Source of the DNA: Saccharibacter floricola DSM 15669
Lineage (GTDB): Bacteria; Pseudomonadota; Alphaproteobacteria; Acetobacterales; Acetobacteraceae
NCBI RefSeq assembly: GCF_000378165.1
Contig: NZ_KB899346.1
Location: 1 to 47,165 of the forward strand
Direction: 5' to 3'
Length of the DNA: 47,165 nucleotides
The notes beneath the pieces are model-generated. The model saw nothing but the letters and a program-made list of their open reading frames with translations. It was not told the DNA's origin and did not search any database. Position 1 is the first letter of the stretch; every line of letters begins with the position of its first letter. Made by a program: the position numbers and the translations under genes. Positions 16,844 to 24,180 of the stretch are shown here, piece by piece.

Positions 16844-17992
16844 ATGATGACTGTACATTCTCTTTGGAAGAACTGGCTAACTACTCAAGCATTCCCTCTT
16901 TGGAGTGGCGCAGGCTTTGACACCTCCCGGCAGTTATACCAGGAGCGCCTCGCCTTCAATCATGCACCGATTGCCCTTCCTGCACTCCGCCTTATGGTGC
17001 AAGCACGCCAAATAGCGACATTCTGCCAAGCTTCCTGCGATGGGCTGTATCAACAAGCCGAACAAGCGCATCATTGCTTAGAGCGTGTAGAAAAGCTGTA
17101 TTATCAGCCTGACGGTCAAGCTGGTTGGGTTTTCTCTATCGGCCCTGACCACAAACCTGTCAATACAACGCGTGATTTATACGGCCATGCCTTTATTCTC
17201 TTTGCCTATGCATGGGCTTATAAGCACACACCAACCCCCCATTATCTTCAGATGGCTCGACATACGATCCATGAGATTGAGCAGATCTTCCGTACCGGAA
17301 ATGGCGGCTTCCTAGATAGTTTTCCTGCTGTCGATGCGATAAGGCGCCAAAACCCACATATGCACCTTTTAGAAGCGCTTCTCACCCTCTTTGAGGTGTC
17401 GAATGACGCATTTTATTATGATAAAGCCCAGAGTCTCACTGCCTTTAGTCTCAGAAGTTTCCTCTCAAAAGATCCCACCATGCTTCTCGAGTTTTTCACA
17501 GAAGGATGGCATCCTTCCCAGAAACGAGGGGAAAATCGCGTTGAAGCAGGTCATCAGTTCGAGTGGGCATGGCTTCTGAGTGAATTTAATCGCCTCTCTC
17601 CGCAACACATACATCTTAACGAGACAGCACATCACGTGGCATCATCTCTTTTCAAAAATGGGCGCCAATACGGCCTGAAAGAGGGACTTGTCCTTGACGC
17701 CATGACAGAAACGGGAACGCTCACAGAACTATCCTATCGCATCTGGCCTCAAACAGAACTGATGCGCCTTCTCGTCCGCCACGCAGACGCCCCAGAAACA
17801 GAACGTCTTACCCTACTGAACAGCCTATCGGAACGTTTCTTCCGACAATTCGTGCCAACAACATTAGCCGGTGGATGGATCGACCGTTTTCATGAGAACG
17901 GACGTTCTGCGACCGATTTTATGCCAGCAAGTTCACTCTACCATATTTACAGCGCTGCCCGCGAAATACTCTTTCACCCCTTAGAAGGATAA
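16844..17992 (+). CDS. AGE-family epimerase/isomerase
   Basis: 382 residues, typical of the (alpha/alpha)6-barrel N-acylglucosamine 2-epimerase superfamily. Conserved segments include D-L-Y-G-H-A-F, N-P-H-M-H-L-L-E-A-L-L and V-E-A-G-H-Q-F-E-W-A-W-L-L, which hold the His and Glu residues that line the active site. Members interconvert GlcNAc/ManNAc, mannose/fructose or similar sugars; the sequence does not say which. It lies 52 bases after hldE with its own AGAGGAAAG site, so it may be co-transcribed and supply surface-sugar precursors. It is the last intact host gene before the IS relic and the second prophage. Confidence 0.88.
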   Translation: MMTVHSLWKNWLTTQAFPLWSGAGFDTSRQLYQERLAFNHAPIALPALRLMVQARQIATFCQASCDGLYQQAEQAHHCLERVEKLYYQPDGQAGWVFSIGPDHKPVNTTRDLYGHAFILFAYAWAYKHTPTPHYLQMARHTIHEIEQIFRTGNGGFLDSFPAVDAIRRQNPHMHLLEALLTLFEVSNDAFYYDKAQSLTAFSLRSFLSKDPTMLLEFFTEGWHPSQKRGENRVEAGHQFEWAWLLSEFNRLSPQHIHLNETAHHVASSLFKNGRQYGLKEGLVLDAMTETGTLTELSYRIWPQTELMRLLVRHADAPETERLTLLNSLSERFFRQFVPTTLAGGWIDRFHENGRSATDFMPASSLYHIYSAAREILFHPLEG

Positions 17993-18169
17993 GTAATTCA
18001 AATATTATACAGTCTTTCTCCTATTGTTCATATCTTGATTAAGGGATAAAAGGAATAAGTCATTCTGACGAAAGTTTTTTATTAAAACTGATGACCAGAA
18101 AGAAGTATAGAACTAGCTACTTTATTGCCAGGTGGAACATGGCCAACTACTCTCATATAATTACTGTTA

Positions 18170-18709
18170 GGAAGTGTTGACAAAAAATATTTTTGTATAT
18201 GATGCACTCCTTCTCGTTGGAAAGGAGAGAGTGTATGCGCGGTGTTTTAACAGACGCAGAATGGGCGATTATTGGTGAGCTTTTGCCGCCTGAGCACGGT
18301 CGCTGGTCACGTCCAGCACACGATAATCGGCTTTTTCTTAACGGAATGCTGTATGTCCTACGTGTCGGTTGTCCTTGGCGAGACATGTAGGAACGTTACG
18401 GGAAATGGAATTCCGTCTACGTTCGGTTTCGCCGATGGGCCGAACAAGGGGTATGATCGTGATAACATACGAGACACCTTGCTTTTCCATGCGGTTCTGC
18501 CCGTTATCCCACCACGATCAAACCGTAGAAAGAGCATTCCCTACGACATCCATGATTATAGGGATCGCAATCATAGTGAGCGTATGTTCAACAAACTGAA
18601 GCAATTTCATCGTATCGCCACATGGTATGACAAAACACGAAAATCCTTCCTCGCCTTTCTCAACATCGCTGCCATAAAAATCTGGATACCATTATTTGTC
18701 AACAAAACC
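18170..18709 (+). mobile_element. Internally deleted IS5-family element
   Basis: The ends form imperfect inverted repeats: left GGAAGTGTTGACAAA and right, read inward, GGTTTTGTTGACAAA. A TA dinucleotide flanks each end, consistent with a TA target duplication. At 540 bp it is clearly shorter than a complete IS5-type element (roughly 0.85-0.95 kb), because the middle of the transposase gene is missing. It could be moved in trans but cannot move itself. It sits between host DNA and the truncated terminase, so it probably marks the event that removed the prophage early region. Confidence 0.85.
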
Positions 18710-18712
18710 TAG
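18235..18712 (+). pseudogene. IS5-family transposase, nonsense mutation plus internal deletion
   Basis: The N-terminus reads L-T-D-A-E-W-A-I-I-G-E-L-L-P-P and ends V-G-C-P-W-R-D-M at a TAG (18388). The same frame continues as E-R-Y-G-K-W-N-S-V-Y-V-R-F-R-R-W-A-E-Q-G. It then jumps, in another frame, to N-K-G-Y-D-R-D-N-I-R and the C-terminal S-N-R-R-K-S-I-P, H-S-E-R-M-F-N-K-L-K-Q-F-H-R and Y-D-K-T-R-K-S-F-L-A-F. The central part with two of the DDE residues is absent, while the terminal E (H-S-E-R-M-F) remains. AAAGGAG precedes the ATG. The stop codon uses the flanking TA, as in intact relatives. Confidence 0.88.
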
Positions 18713-18857
18713 TCATTCTCGCGGTGGGGAAGCCACAATAGCCATTGGGTCGCCGCCGAAGAAAATGCGACTGTAAGGAGCGTTTTATAGGTGTCTGAAA
18801 GAGGGCTGAAACGGGTTTAAATCAGACTCGTTTCAGTGCTCCCTATTTTGTCTCAAA

Positions 18858-19997
18858 GTGCAGAAAATTTTGTCCCGCTGCCGTGAGTATCAGAACTCTA
18901 TGGCGGATTCTATGCATAAACTCCTGTCCGACCAGATCGACAGTCTCGGTCTTGCTCCGTGGTTTACCGTGCTGGAGAATGCCATCCGGGCCCATAACGG
19001 CTCTGAGTTCCTCTTCAAGGGACTGGCCCGTAATATCCAGAGCATCAAATCCACTGAAGGCGTTGATATTGCGTGGGTTGAGGAAGCGCAGACGCTGAGC
19101 CAAGAATCCATTGAGCTTTTATTGCCAACGATCCGCAAAGAAGGCTCTGAAGTGTGGTTTACGTGGAACCCCCTTGAAGAGGGCTCCCCCATTGAAAAGC
19201 TGCGTGAAAGCCTCGCTCAGAACCCTGAGGCTTTTATTGGACAGATTAACTGGTCGGATAATCCGTGGCTCCCTGAGGCGCTTAATAAAGAGCGTTTGCG
19301 CTGTTATGAGACCGATCCTGAGAGCTATGACCATATTTGGGAAGGCGGTTTCCGCCGTTACGGCCAAGCCTTCTTTAGCATCGACGCTACGCTCACCGAT
19401 AAGGCCCCTGTCCCTCTCCCGTCCTTCTGTGACTGCGTTTATGCCGTCATGGATACGACGCTGAAAGGCGGCATGGGCAATGACGGCACCGGCGTCGTGT
19501 ATATCGCATTTGACCGCTTCAACCATGAGACGCCCCTCTTCGTTCTTGATTGGGACATCGTTGAGGTCGAAGGCTCTATGCTGGAAGACTGGGTGCCGGT
19601 TGTTATGGAGCGTCTCGAAACCCTCGCTCGTGACACCCATGCTCGTCATGGCTCTATCGGTTTGCATATTGAGGACAAGGCGGCGGGTTCGGTGATTATC
19701 CCACAGCTCCAACGACGCGGGCTGAACGTCCACGCCATCGAGAGCCGCCTGACCAGCATGGGCAAAGACCAACGCGCCTTAGACGTGTCCAGTCCCGTGC
19801 AGCAAGGGCGCATTAAAATCACAGAGCCCGCTTTTGAGAAGACAACGATCTTTCGCGGGCAAAGCAAGAACCACTTTCTGTCGCAAGTCTTCGGGTTCCG
19901 CCTCAACGACAAAGACGCCGCACGTCGGGCAGACGACCTGCTGGACTGCTTTTGTTACGGCATTGCCGTTGGGCTTGGCGACACGATGGGAGGCTAA
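18858..19997 (+). CDS. Phage terminase large subunit, 5'-truncated
   Basis: Homology to PBSX/terminase_3-type large subunits begins at I-L-S-R-C-R-E-Y-Q-N-S-M and continues with I-K-S-T-E-G-V-D-I-A-W-V-E-E-A-Q (Walker B, V-D-I-A-W-V-E-E), W-F-T-W-N-P and a complete nuclease domain. The N-terminal part with the Walker A P-loop is missing: the frame upstream is blocked by TGA at 18807 and the IS relic ends at 18709. No ribosome-binding site precedes the GTG at 18858 or the ATG at 18900. The gene is therefore probably dead for ATP-driven packaging, although the open frame is long. The portal gene follows after two bases. Confidence 0.82.
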   Translation: MQKILSRCREYQNSMADSMHKLLSDQIDSLGLAPWFTVLENAIRAHNGSEFLFKGLARNIQSIKSTEGVDIAWVEEAQTLSQESIELLLPTIRKEGSEVWFTWNPLEEGSPIEKLRESLAQNPEAFIGQINWSDNPWLPEALNKERLRCYETDPESYDHIWEGGFRRYGQAFFSIDATLTDKAPVPLPSFCDCVYAVMDTTLKGGMGNDGTGVVYIAFDRFNHETPLFVLDWDIVEVEGSMLEDWVPVVMERLETLARDTHARHGSIGLHIEDKAAGSVIIPQLQRRGLNVHAIESRLTSMGKDQRALDVSSPVQQGRIKITEPAFEKTTIFRGQSKNHFLSQVFGFRLNDKDAARRADDLLDCFCYGIAVGLGDTMGG

Positions 19998-19999
19998 TC

Positions 20000-21439
20000 A
20001 TGGCCGCTGAAAGCACATACGGGACGAATAGCCTCTGGCGCACTATCATGGACGAGAACATTCTTCCCGGCCATGCCCCCTCCTATGAGCTGTGCAAGCT
20101 GCTCTATACGTCACACCCGTTGGGCGGCAAGATCGCTCATATGCCCGTTGAGATGGCGCTTGGAGAAGCACGCACGATCCGCGTGGACTCTGCCCCCGAT
20201 GATGAAGCCGCTAAGGAGTTCCTGCATCATTGGGCCTATAATGGCTGTGATGATGTGATCGCCAAAATCGGCACAAAAGCACGGATTTACGGCCTCGCCG
20301 CGATGGTGTTTGGCGCGGTTGATCCGGCTACGGGCAAGCCCATCCCAACAGATGAGCCCGTTCCGTTTAACCGGCTGCACGAGCTGGATATTTACTTCAA
20401 TGTTGTTGATCCGCTGAACACAGCGGGGTCGGTCACACTGAACCAAGACCCGAACGATCCTGACTTTCTCAAGGCCGCCGCGTCGCTTGCTGTGAACGGA
20501 CGACCTTATTGCAAGGGCCGCTTTGTCGCGCTCATGAATGAGGGACCGGAATATTTGGACTATGAAGGCTCTGCCTATGGCTATTCAGGCCGGTCGAGCT
20601 TCCGCCGCTGCGTTTACCCGCTTCGGTCTTATCTCGAGACACAGGTGGCTAACAATCAGGTAGCGCATAAGGCGGGCGTGATTATCGCCAAGATTAAGCA
20701 GGCCTCTTCTACGGCCAATCAGATGATGAAAGTCTTCTCATCGCGTAAAGCTGAAACCCTCAAATTCAGCAGCAATGAGAACGTCATCACCATCGACAAA
20801 GACGAAGAGATCACGTCGCTTAATCTTCAGAACGTCGATGGGTCGCTTCACGGTGTGCGGCAGTCCATCTTGGAAGACATCGCCGCTGCGGCCACCATGC
20901 CCGCACAGATCCTCAAAGCCGAGACCTTGGCGCAAGGCTTTGGTGAAGGCACGGAAGACGCTAAGCAGATCGCTCAATATGTCGCGCGGATGCGGCGTTG
21001 GCTCAAGCCAGTCTATGACTTTTGCGATGCTGTCACGATGCGCCGCGCGTGGAACCCCGCCTTTATTCGCACGATGAAGGAGAAAGACCCCAAGGGATAC
21101 GGCAACAAGTCCGAGGAAACGATCTTCCGCGAATGGCAGGCCTCCTTCGTGGCGCAATGGCCATCTGAGAACAACGATGCGGAAGAGTTTGAGGTTACAG
21201 AGAAGCGCTACCGCATTCTCTTAGACACCGCACGGATACTCATGCCAATGGTTCAGAACGATCCTAGCGGCATGGCCGAGCTGCTGGAATTCCTGCAAAC
21301 CAACATCAACAACACCGACAATCAGCTCTTTGCAGGTGAGCTCAATATCGACACCGATGCCATCCGCGCCATGCCCCCCGGCTCGTTCAATGTTGAAAGC
21401 GGAGAGCCGAAGGAGCCCGATAGGCCCGCTGGTATTTGA
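20000..21439 (+). CDS. Phage portal protein (DUF1073 type)
   Basis: 479 residues. The order terminase-portal and conserved stretches such as G-L-A-A-M-V-F-G, L-E-T-Q-V-A-N-N-Q-V-A-H-K-A, S-L-N-L-Q-N-V-D-G and T-L-A-Q-G-F-G-E-G-T-E-D mark the DUF1073-type portals. Twelve copies form the vertex ring through which DNA enters the head and to which the connector binds. The ATG at 20000 follows a GGGAGG site and lies two bases after the terminase stop, so expression is coupled to it. The C-terminus is polar and disordered. A cargo gene on the opposite strand begins 21 bases after the stop. Confidence 0.88.
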   Translation: MAAESTYGTNSLWRTIMDENILPGHAPSYELCKLLYTSHPLGGKIAHMPVEMALGEARTIRVDSAPDDEAAKEFLHHWAYNGCDDVIAKIGTKARIYGLAAMVFGAVDPATGKPIPTDEPVPFNRLHELDIYFNVVDPLNTAGSVTLNQDPNDPDFLKAAASLAVNGRPYCKGRFVALMNEGPEYLDYEGSAYGYSGRSSFRRCVYPLRSYLETQVANNQVAHKAGVIIAKIKQASSTANQMMKVFSSRKAETLKFSSNENVITIDKDEEITSLNLQNVDGSLHGVRQSILEDIAAAATMPAQILKAETLAQGFGEGTEDAKQIAQYVARMRRWLKPVYDFCDAVTMRRAWNPAFIRTMKEKDPKGYGNKSEETIFREWQASFVAQWPSENNDAEEFEVTEKRYRILLDTARILMPMVQNDPSGMAELLEFLQTNINNTDNQLFAGELNIDTDAIRAMPPGSFNVESGEPKEPDRPAGI

Positions 21440-21460
21440 GAGAAATCTGGCCTTTTTTCT

Positions 21461-21664
21461 TCAAGGACTATGCGGTTCCTCCTCGGCCTTCAGTGCTTTC
21501 TGAAGAAGGCGCCGTATGGCTTCGGCGCGGGTAATCCCGTTCCGTTTTGCACATGCGTCGATAAGCTGGGTTTCCTCGTCCGTAACGCGTGCCGCTATGT
21601 GGCTACGCACGCCACTACGAGGCCTCCCTCTTCTTTTCTGGTTACCATTTATTGACTTATCCAT
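21461..21664 (-). CDS. Ribbon-helix-helix repressor, cargo islet 1
   Basis: 67 residues. A basic arm with R-R-G-R-P-R-S-G is followed by an RHH fold: strand H-I-A-A-R-V-T, helix A E-E-T-Q-L-I-D-A-C-A, turn R-N-G-I-T and helix B R-A-E-A-I-R-R-L-L. The second RHH gene at 32.4 kb has the same arm, length and R-A-E-A-I-R helix. It runs against the late operon and diverges from the DUF3560 gene. Two 9-bp odd palindromes flank its start codon, so it probably represses itself and the divergent gene. Function is inferred from fold and operator layout. Confidence 0.82.
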   Translation of the reverse strand: MDKSINGNQKRRGRPRSGVRSHIAARVTDEETQLIDACAKRNGITRAEAIRRLLQKALKAEEEPHSP

Positions 21665-21679
21665 AATTATTGGTTACCA
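21639..21679. promoter_or_regulatory. Paired RHH operators TGGTTACCA, 32 bp apart
   Basis: TGGTTACCA occurs at 21639-21647 and again at 21671-21679. Each copy is an odd palindrome (TGGT-T-ACCA). The start codon of the RHH gene lies between them. The second RHH locus has exactly the same 32-bp spacing and position relative to its start codon, but with AGATTATCT-type sites. Three helical turns place both sites on one DNA face, as expected for cooperative RHH dimers. Confidence 0.7.
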
Positions 21680-21750
21680 AAAAAACAGACCGAGAGAAAG
21701 AGGCAACTTTCAACTCGGCCCTAACCACGAACGAAAAGGAAACTTTCGGC

Positions 21751-22605
21751 ATGGCTGAAACCGCAGATAACACACTTGATGTAAAAAAACAGCATGGAAC
21801 ATCCCCTGCCATTAACGCTTATGAAGCGAGGCAACATGCGCGGAAAGCACGCTATGAACGCCGTGCTGAGGCTGCAAGAGAACAGGCTGTTACGGAAAGC
21901 AATGAAGCGTCGTCAATGCTTAACGTAATCACAGATTGTCAACCTATTCATGTTGGTCATCATTCCGAACGCGGACATCGCAGCCTTATAAAGCGCTCAT
22001 GCGTTAAGATGCGTAAGTCTATCGCGTATGATGAAAAGGCAGACTACTACGAGGACAAGGCAAAAAGCGTTGGCAAGAGTGGGATTTCTAGCGATGATCC
22101 ACAAGCGATTGAAAAGCTCAAAAAGGAATTAGAAGCCGCGGAAGCGGGACAAGAACGCATGAAGGCGGCCAACAAAATCCTCCGTAAAAATCCAGAGGAT
22201 AAAGACGGCCTTATGGCGCTCGGATTTTCTGAGAAGGAAAGTGAGGAACTTATTCATCCGCCGCGTTGGATGTGCTCTGTTGGCTTCCCAGCCTATGCTC
22301 TTACAAATAATCGCGCAAAGATCAAACGTCTCAATGGACGCTTAAAAGAGCTGAGACGCGGCGCGCAAGCCGAGACTATGGAGACCGTCCAAGAGGGTTA
22401 CACATTTCGCCACGACATAGAAGAAAACCGCGTCATGTTCATTTCCAACGGGAAGCCGGATGAGAACGTTCGGGCCATTCTCAAACGTTACGCCTTCAAA
22501 TGGTCGCCACGTCGTGGGGCTTGGGTAAGGCAAGCGACAGCAAATGGCGCTTTTGCTGCACAATATGCTCGCAAAGAACTAGACCAACTGACCACAGCAC
22601 AGTGA
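21751..22605 (+). CDS. DUF3560 domain protein, cargo islet 1
   Basis: 284 residues. The N-terminal half has Y-E-A-R-Q-H-A-R-K-A-R-Y-E, P-I-H-V-G-H-H-S-E-R-G-H-R and a Lys/Glu-rich coiled coil with G-I-S-S-D-D-P-Q-A-I, which mark DUF3560 proteins of phages and plasmids. The C-terminal end (I-L-K-R-Y-A-F-K-W-S-P-R-R-G-A-W-V-R-Q) is a short domain often attached to them. The biochemical role is unknown. An AAGGAA site lies nine bases before the ATG; the frame upstream overlaps the operators and is ignored. It is more AT-rich than portal and head genes, which marks it as cargo. The RHH repressor probably keeps it silent in the lysogen. Confidence 0.78.
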   Translation: MAETADNTLDVKKQHGTSPAINAYEARQHARKARYERRAEAAREQAVTESNEASSMLNVITDCQPIHVGHHSERGHRSLIKRSCVKMRKSIAYDEKADYYEDKAKSVGKSGISSDDPQAIEKLKKELEAAEAGQERMKAANKILRKNPEDKDGLMALGFSEKESEELIHPPRWMCSVGFPAYALTNNRAKIKRLNGRLKELRRGAQAETMETVQEGYTFRHDIEENRVMFISNGKPDENVRAILKRYAFKWSPRRGAWVRQATANGAFAAQYARKELDQLTTAQ

Positions 22606-22616
22606 GCTTATAATAG

Positions 22617-22638
22617 CCGCCTCACAACGGGGCGGTTC
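22617..22638 (+). terminator. Hairpin after DUF3560 gene
   Basis: CCGCC/GGCGG stem with a 9-nt loop, followed by a short TTCTT. It separates cargo islet 1 from the head morphogenesis gene. Confidence 0.5.
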
Positions 22639-22654
22639 TTAGAAAGAACGCCCC

Positions 22655-23461
22655 ATGCCCCGCACGAAGCCTTTCCAGACTGTGCTAAGTGAGGCCGTAG
22701 TGGACTTGCGTCGTTATGGCTATGACAGCAAGGCGCGGCTTCAGAAATGGGTGCGAGACTTGCGCCGCGCAGCCCGTGGCATGGTGGGCAGTGATGCCGC
22801 TCTTGAAGCGGAGATTAAACGTGCGCTCCAACAGTCCTACCGCCAGCAGGTCACGGGTGGGCTTCTCGCACGCAAGCACGGCATCCCCGCTTATACGATC
22901 AAGAAGCTCTCCCCGACGCTACAACGCGAGCTTTCACGGCGCACACAAGCCTCGGTTGATCTCATTCGCCTTAATCGCACGAAGTCCATTGAAGAGACGC
23001 TCCAGCGTTTTTCCGGCTGGGCGACCGCTCAGAACCCCGGGAGCGCTGCCGACGAGCAGCTCCGCCCTCTCAAGACCAGCCTCTCTAAGCCGATCCGCTC
23101 GCTTCCGTTTGAGAAACGCCGCGTCATTATTGACCAAACCGCCAAGCTCAACAGCAATCTCAATTATCTCACCGCTACCAACAACAAAGCGATTGCGGTA
23201 GAATGGTATGCCAATCCTGATCGGCTCAATTACAACCACCGCAAAGAGCACCTAGAGCGCAACGGCAAGATTTACGCGCTAACCGATGGCTGGGCCTATC
23301 AGAAAGGCTTCATCACCAAAGGCGCGGGCCTGTACGAGGATATAGACGGCTTCGGGGTGCTGCCTTTCTGCTCCTGTCGTGGCCGCTATCTCTACCATCT
23401 CGACCAAATCCCCGACGACATGCTGACCGACAAAGCACGGGCGGCTCTGAAGAACACCTGA
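22655..23461 (+). CDS. Phage minor head protein (Mu gpF-like head morphogenesis)
   Basis: 268 residues. The C-terminal 90 residues hold the Mu F-type motif: Y-N-H-R-K-E-H-L-E-R-N-G-K-I-Y-A-L, L-Y-E-D-I-D-G-F-G, P-F-C-S-C-R-G-R-Y-L-Y-H-L-D-Q-I-P. The N-terminal part is helical and basic. Such proteins are minor capsid components that follow the portal gene in many tailed phages. The gene would lie directly after the portal gene if cargo islet 1 were removed. A protein in a later islet (31.6-32.3 kb) repeats the same C-terminal motif in very different codon usage. Confidence 0.88.
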   Translation: MPRTKPFQTVLSEAVVDLRRYGYDSKARLQKWVRDLRRAARGMVGSDAALEAEIKRALQQSYRQQVTGGLLARKHGIPAYTIKKLSPTLQRELSRRTQASVDLIRLNRTKSIEETLQRFSGWATAQNPGSAADEQLRPLKTSLSKPIRSLPFEKRRVIIDQTAKLNSNLNYLTATNNKAIAVEWYANPDRLNYNHRKEHLERNGKIYALTDGWAYQKGFITKGAGLYEDIDGFGVLPFCSCRGRYLYHLDQIPDDMLTDKARAALKNT

Positions 23462-23473
23462 AAGGATCACAAC

Positions 23474-23647
23474 ATGGATCACATGGATGAATTTGACCGA
23501 GAAAATGCCCTCCGCTGGACATGGCGGGGTAAGCTCTTGCATCGCATCGCAAAGCTCCTACGTATCCCCGCCAGTATCGGTATGTATCCTATTGGGAAGC
23601 GTCGGGAAATTTTAGACACGTCTAATAAGAACGCGCAATATCCATGA
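23474..23647 (+). CDS. Small phage protein, 57 residues
   Basis: It starts 12 bases after the minor head gene behind a good AAAGGA site (M-D-H-M-D-E-F-D-R-E-N-A-L-R-W). The middle is basic and weakly amphipathic (G-K-L-L-H-R-I-A-K-L-L-R-I-P). No family is recognised. Its last 26 bases overlap the 3' end of the opposite-strand Cas2-fold gene, and its C-terminal codons look altered by that junction, so it may have been truncated when the cargo gene arrived. Confidence 0.5.
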   Translation: MDHMDEFDRENALRWTWRGKLLHRIAKLLRIPASIGMYPIGKRREILDTSNKNAQYP

Positions 23648-23897
23648 GCCATGTATTGACAGTAGACGGTTGATAAGAAGCCCATTCCTTTTGGATTCTG
23701 CCTACAAATATATCATCTTCTCGGTGAATATATTGTTTTAAATCATCTTTAACAGAGCCGACGGATCGTGACGTATCTAAAAACCATACCGATTTCTGAG
23801 CATGACAGTAAGATTTATATGTCTTAATCGCTTCTATTAAGTTGGGATAATCTCCGTCATTTCCTTTTAAATCGTATGTCACCAGCAAAACAGACAT
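23622..23897 (-). CDS. SinR/Cas2-fold protein, cargo islet 2
   Basis: 91 residues. The start M-S-V-L-L-V-T-Y-D-L and the middle S-V-W-F-L-D-T-S with D-D-I-F-V-G-R-I at the end of the fold match the small 'SinR family' proteins, which share the ferredoxin-like fold of Cas2 and VapD. The early Asp in T-Y-D-L corresponds to the metal Asp of Cas2. No Cas1, repeat array or other cas gene is present, so it is an orphan. An AAAGGAA site seven to nine bases before the ATG fixes the start. It is AT-rich, on the minus strand, inside a rightward late operon. Its role may be RNase/toxin-like, but that is unproven. Confidence 0.72.
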   Translation of the reverse strand: MSVLLVTYDLKGNDGDYPNLIEAIKTYKSYCHAQKSVWFLDTSRSVGSVKDDLKQYIHREDDIFVGRIQKEWASYQPSTVNTWLMDIARSY

Positions 23898-24016
23898 GTA
23901 AGTTGTTCCTTTGTTCATCATCAAAAGAACCACCTTGACAAAAGCTATTGTACATCGCATGTCGCGCGTGCTAGTAATGAAGCATCCCACCGGTGGTTCT
24001 GGCACTTGGTGGTTTT

Positions 24017-24048
24017 AAAGAGCGGGGGCCGAATCCCGCTCTTTTTTT
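24017..24048 (+). terminator. Strong terminator after cargo islet 2
   Basis: A 10-bp perfect stem AAAGAGCGGG/CCCGCTCTTT with an 8-nt loop is followed by T7. It is also an effective block for leftward transcription because of the A-run on the other side. Confidence 0.85.
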
Positions 24049-24121
24049 ATATCGCCTCTCCGTTAGCATATGTTGTCCCCTATAACAAAGATAACCCCTG
24101 CATATAGATAAAGCGCCGTAG

Positions 24122-24144
24122 CCACCTTTCGAGGTGGTTTTTTT
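24122..24144 (+). terminator. Intrinsic terminator with UUCG loop before protease-scaffold gene
   Basis: CCACCT-TTCG-AGGTGG stem-loop followed by T7, about 37 bases before the next start codon. It is the second terminator within 130 bases, so the large gene downstream would be poorly transcribed without antitermination. Confidence 0.85.
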
Positions 24145-24180
24145 ATGCGCTCGTAACGCCCCCCTGAAAGCCCCTCCCTT

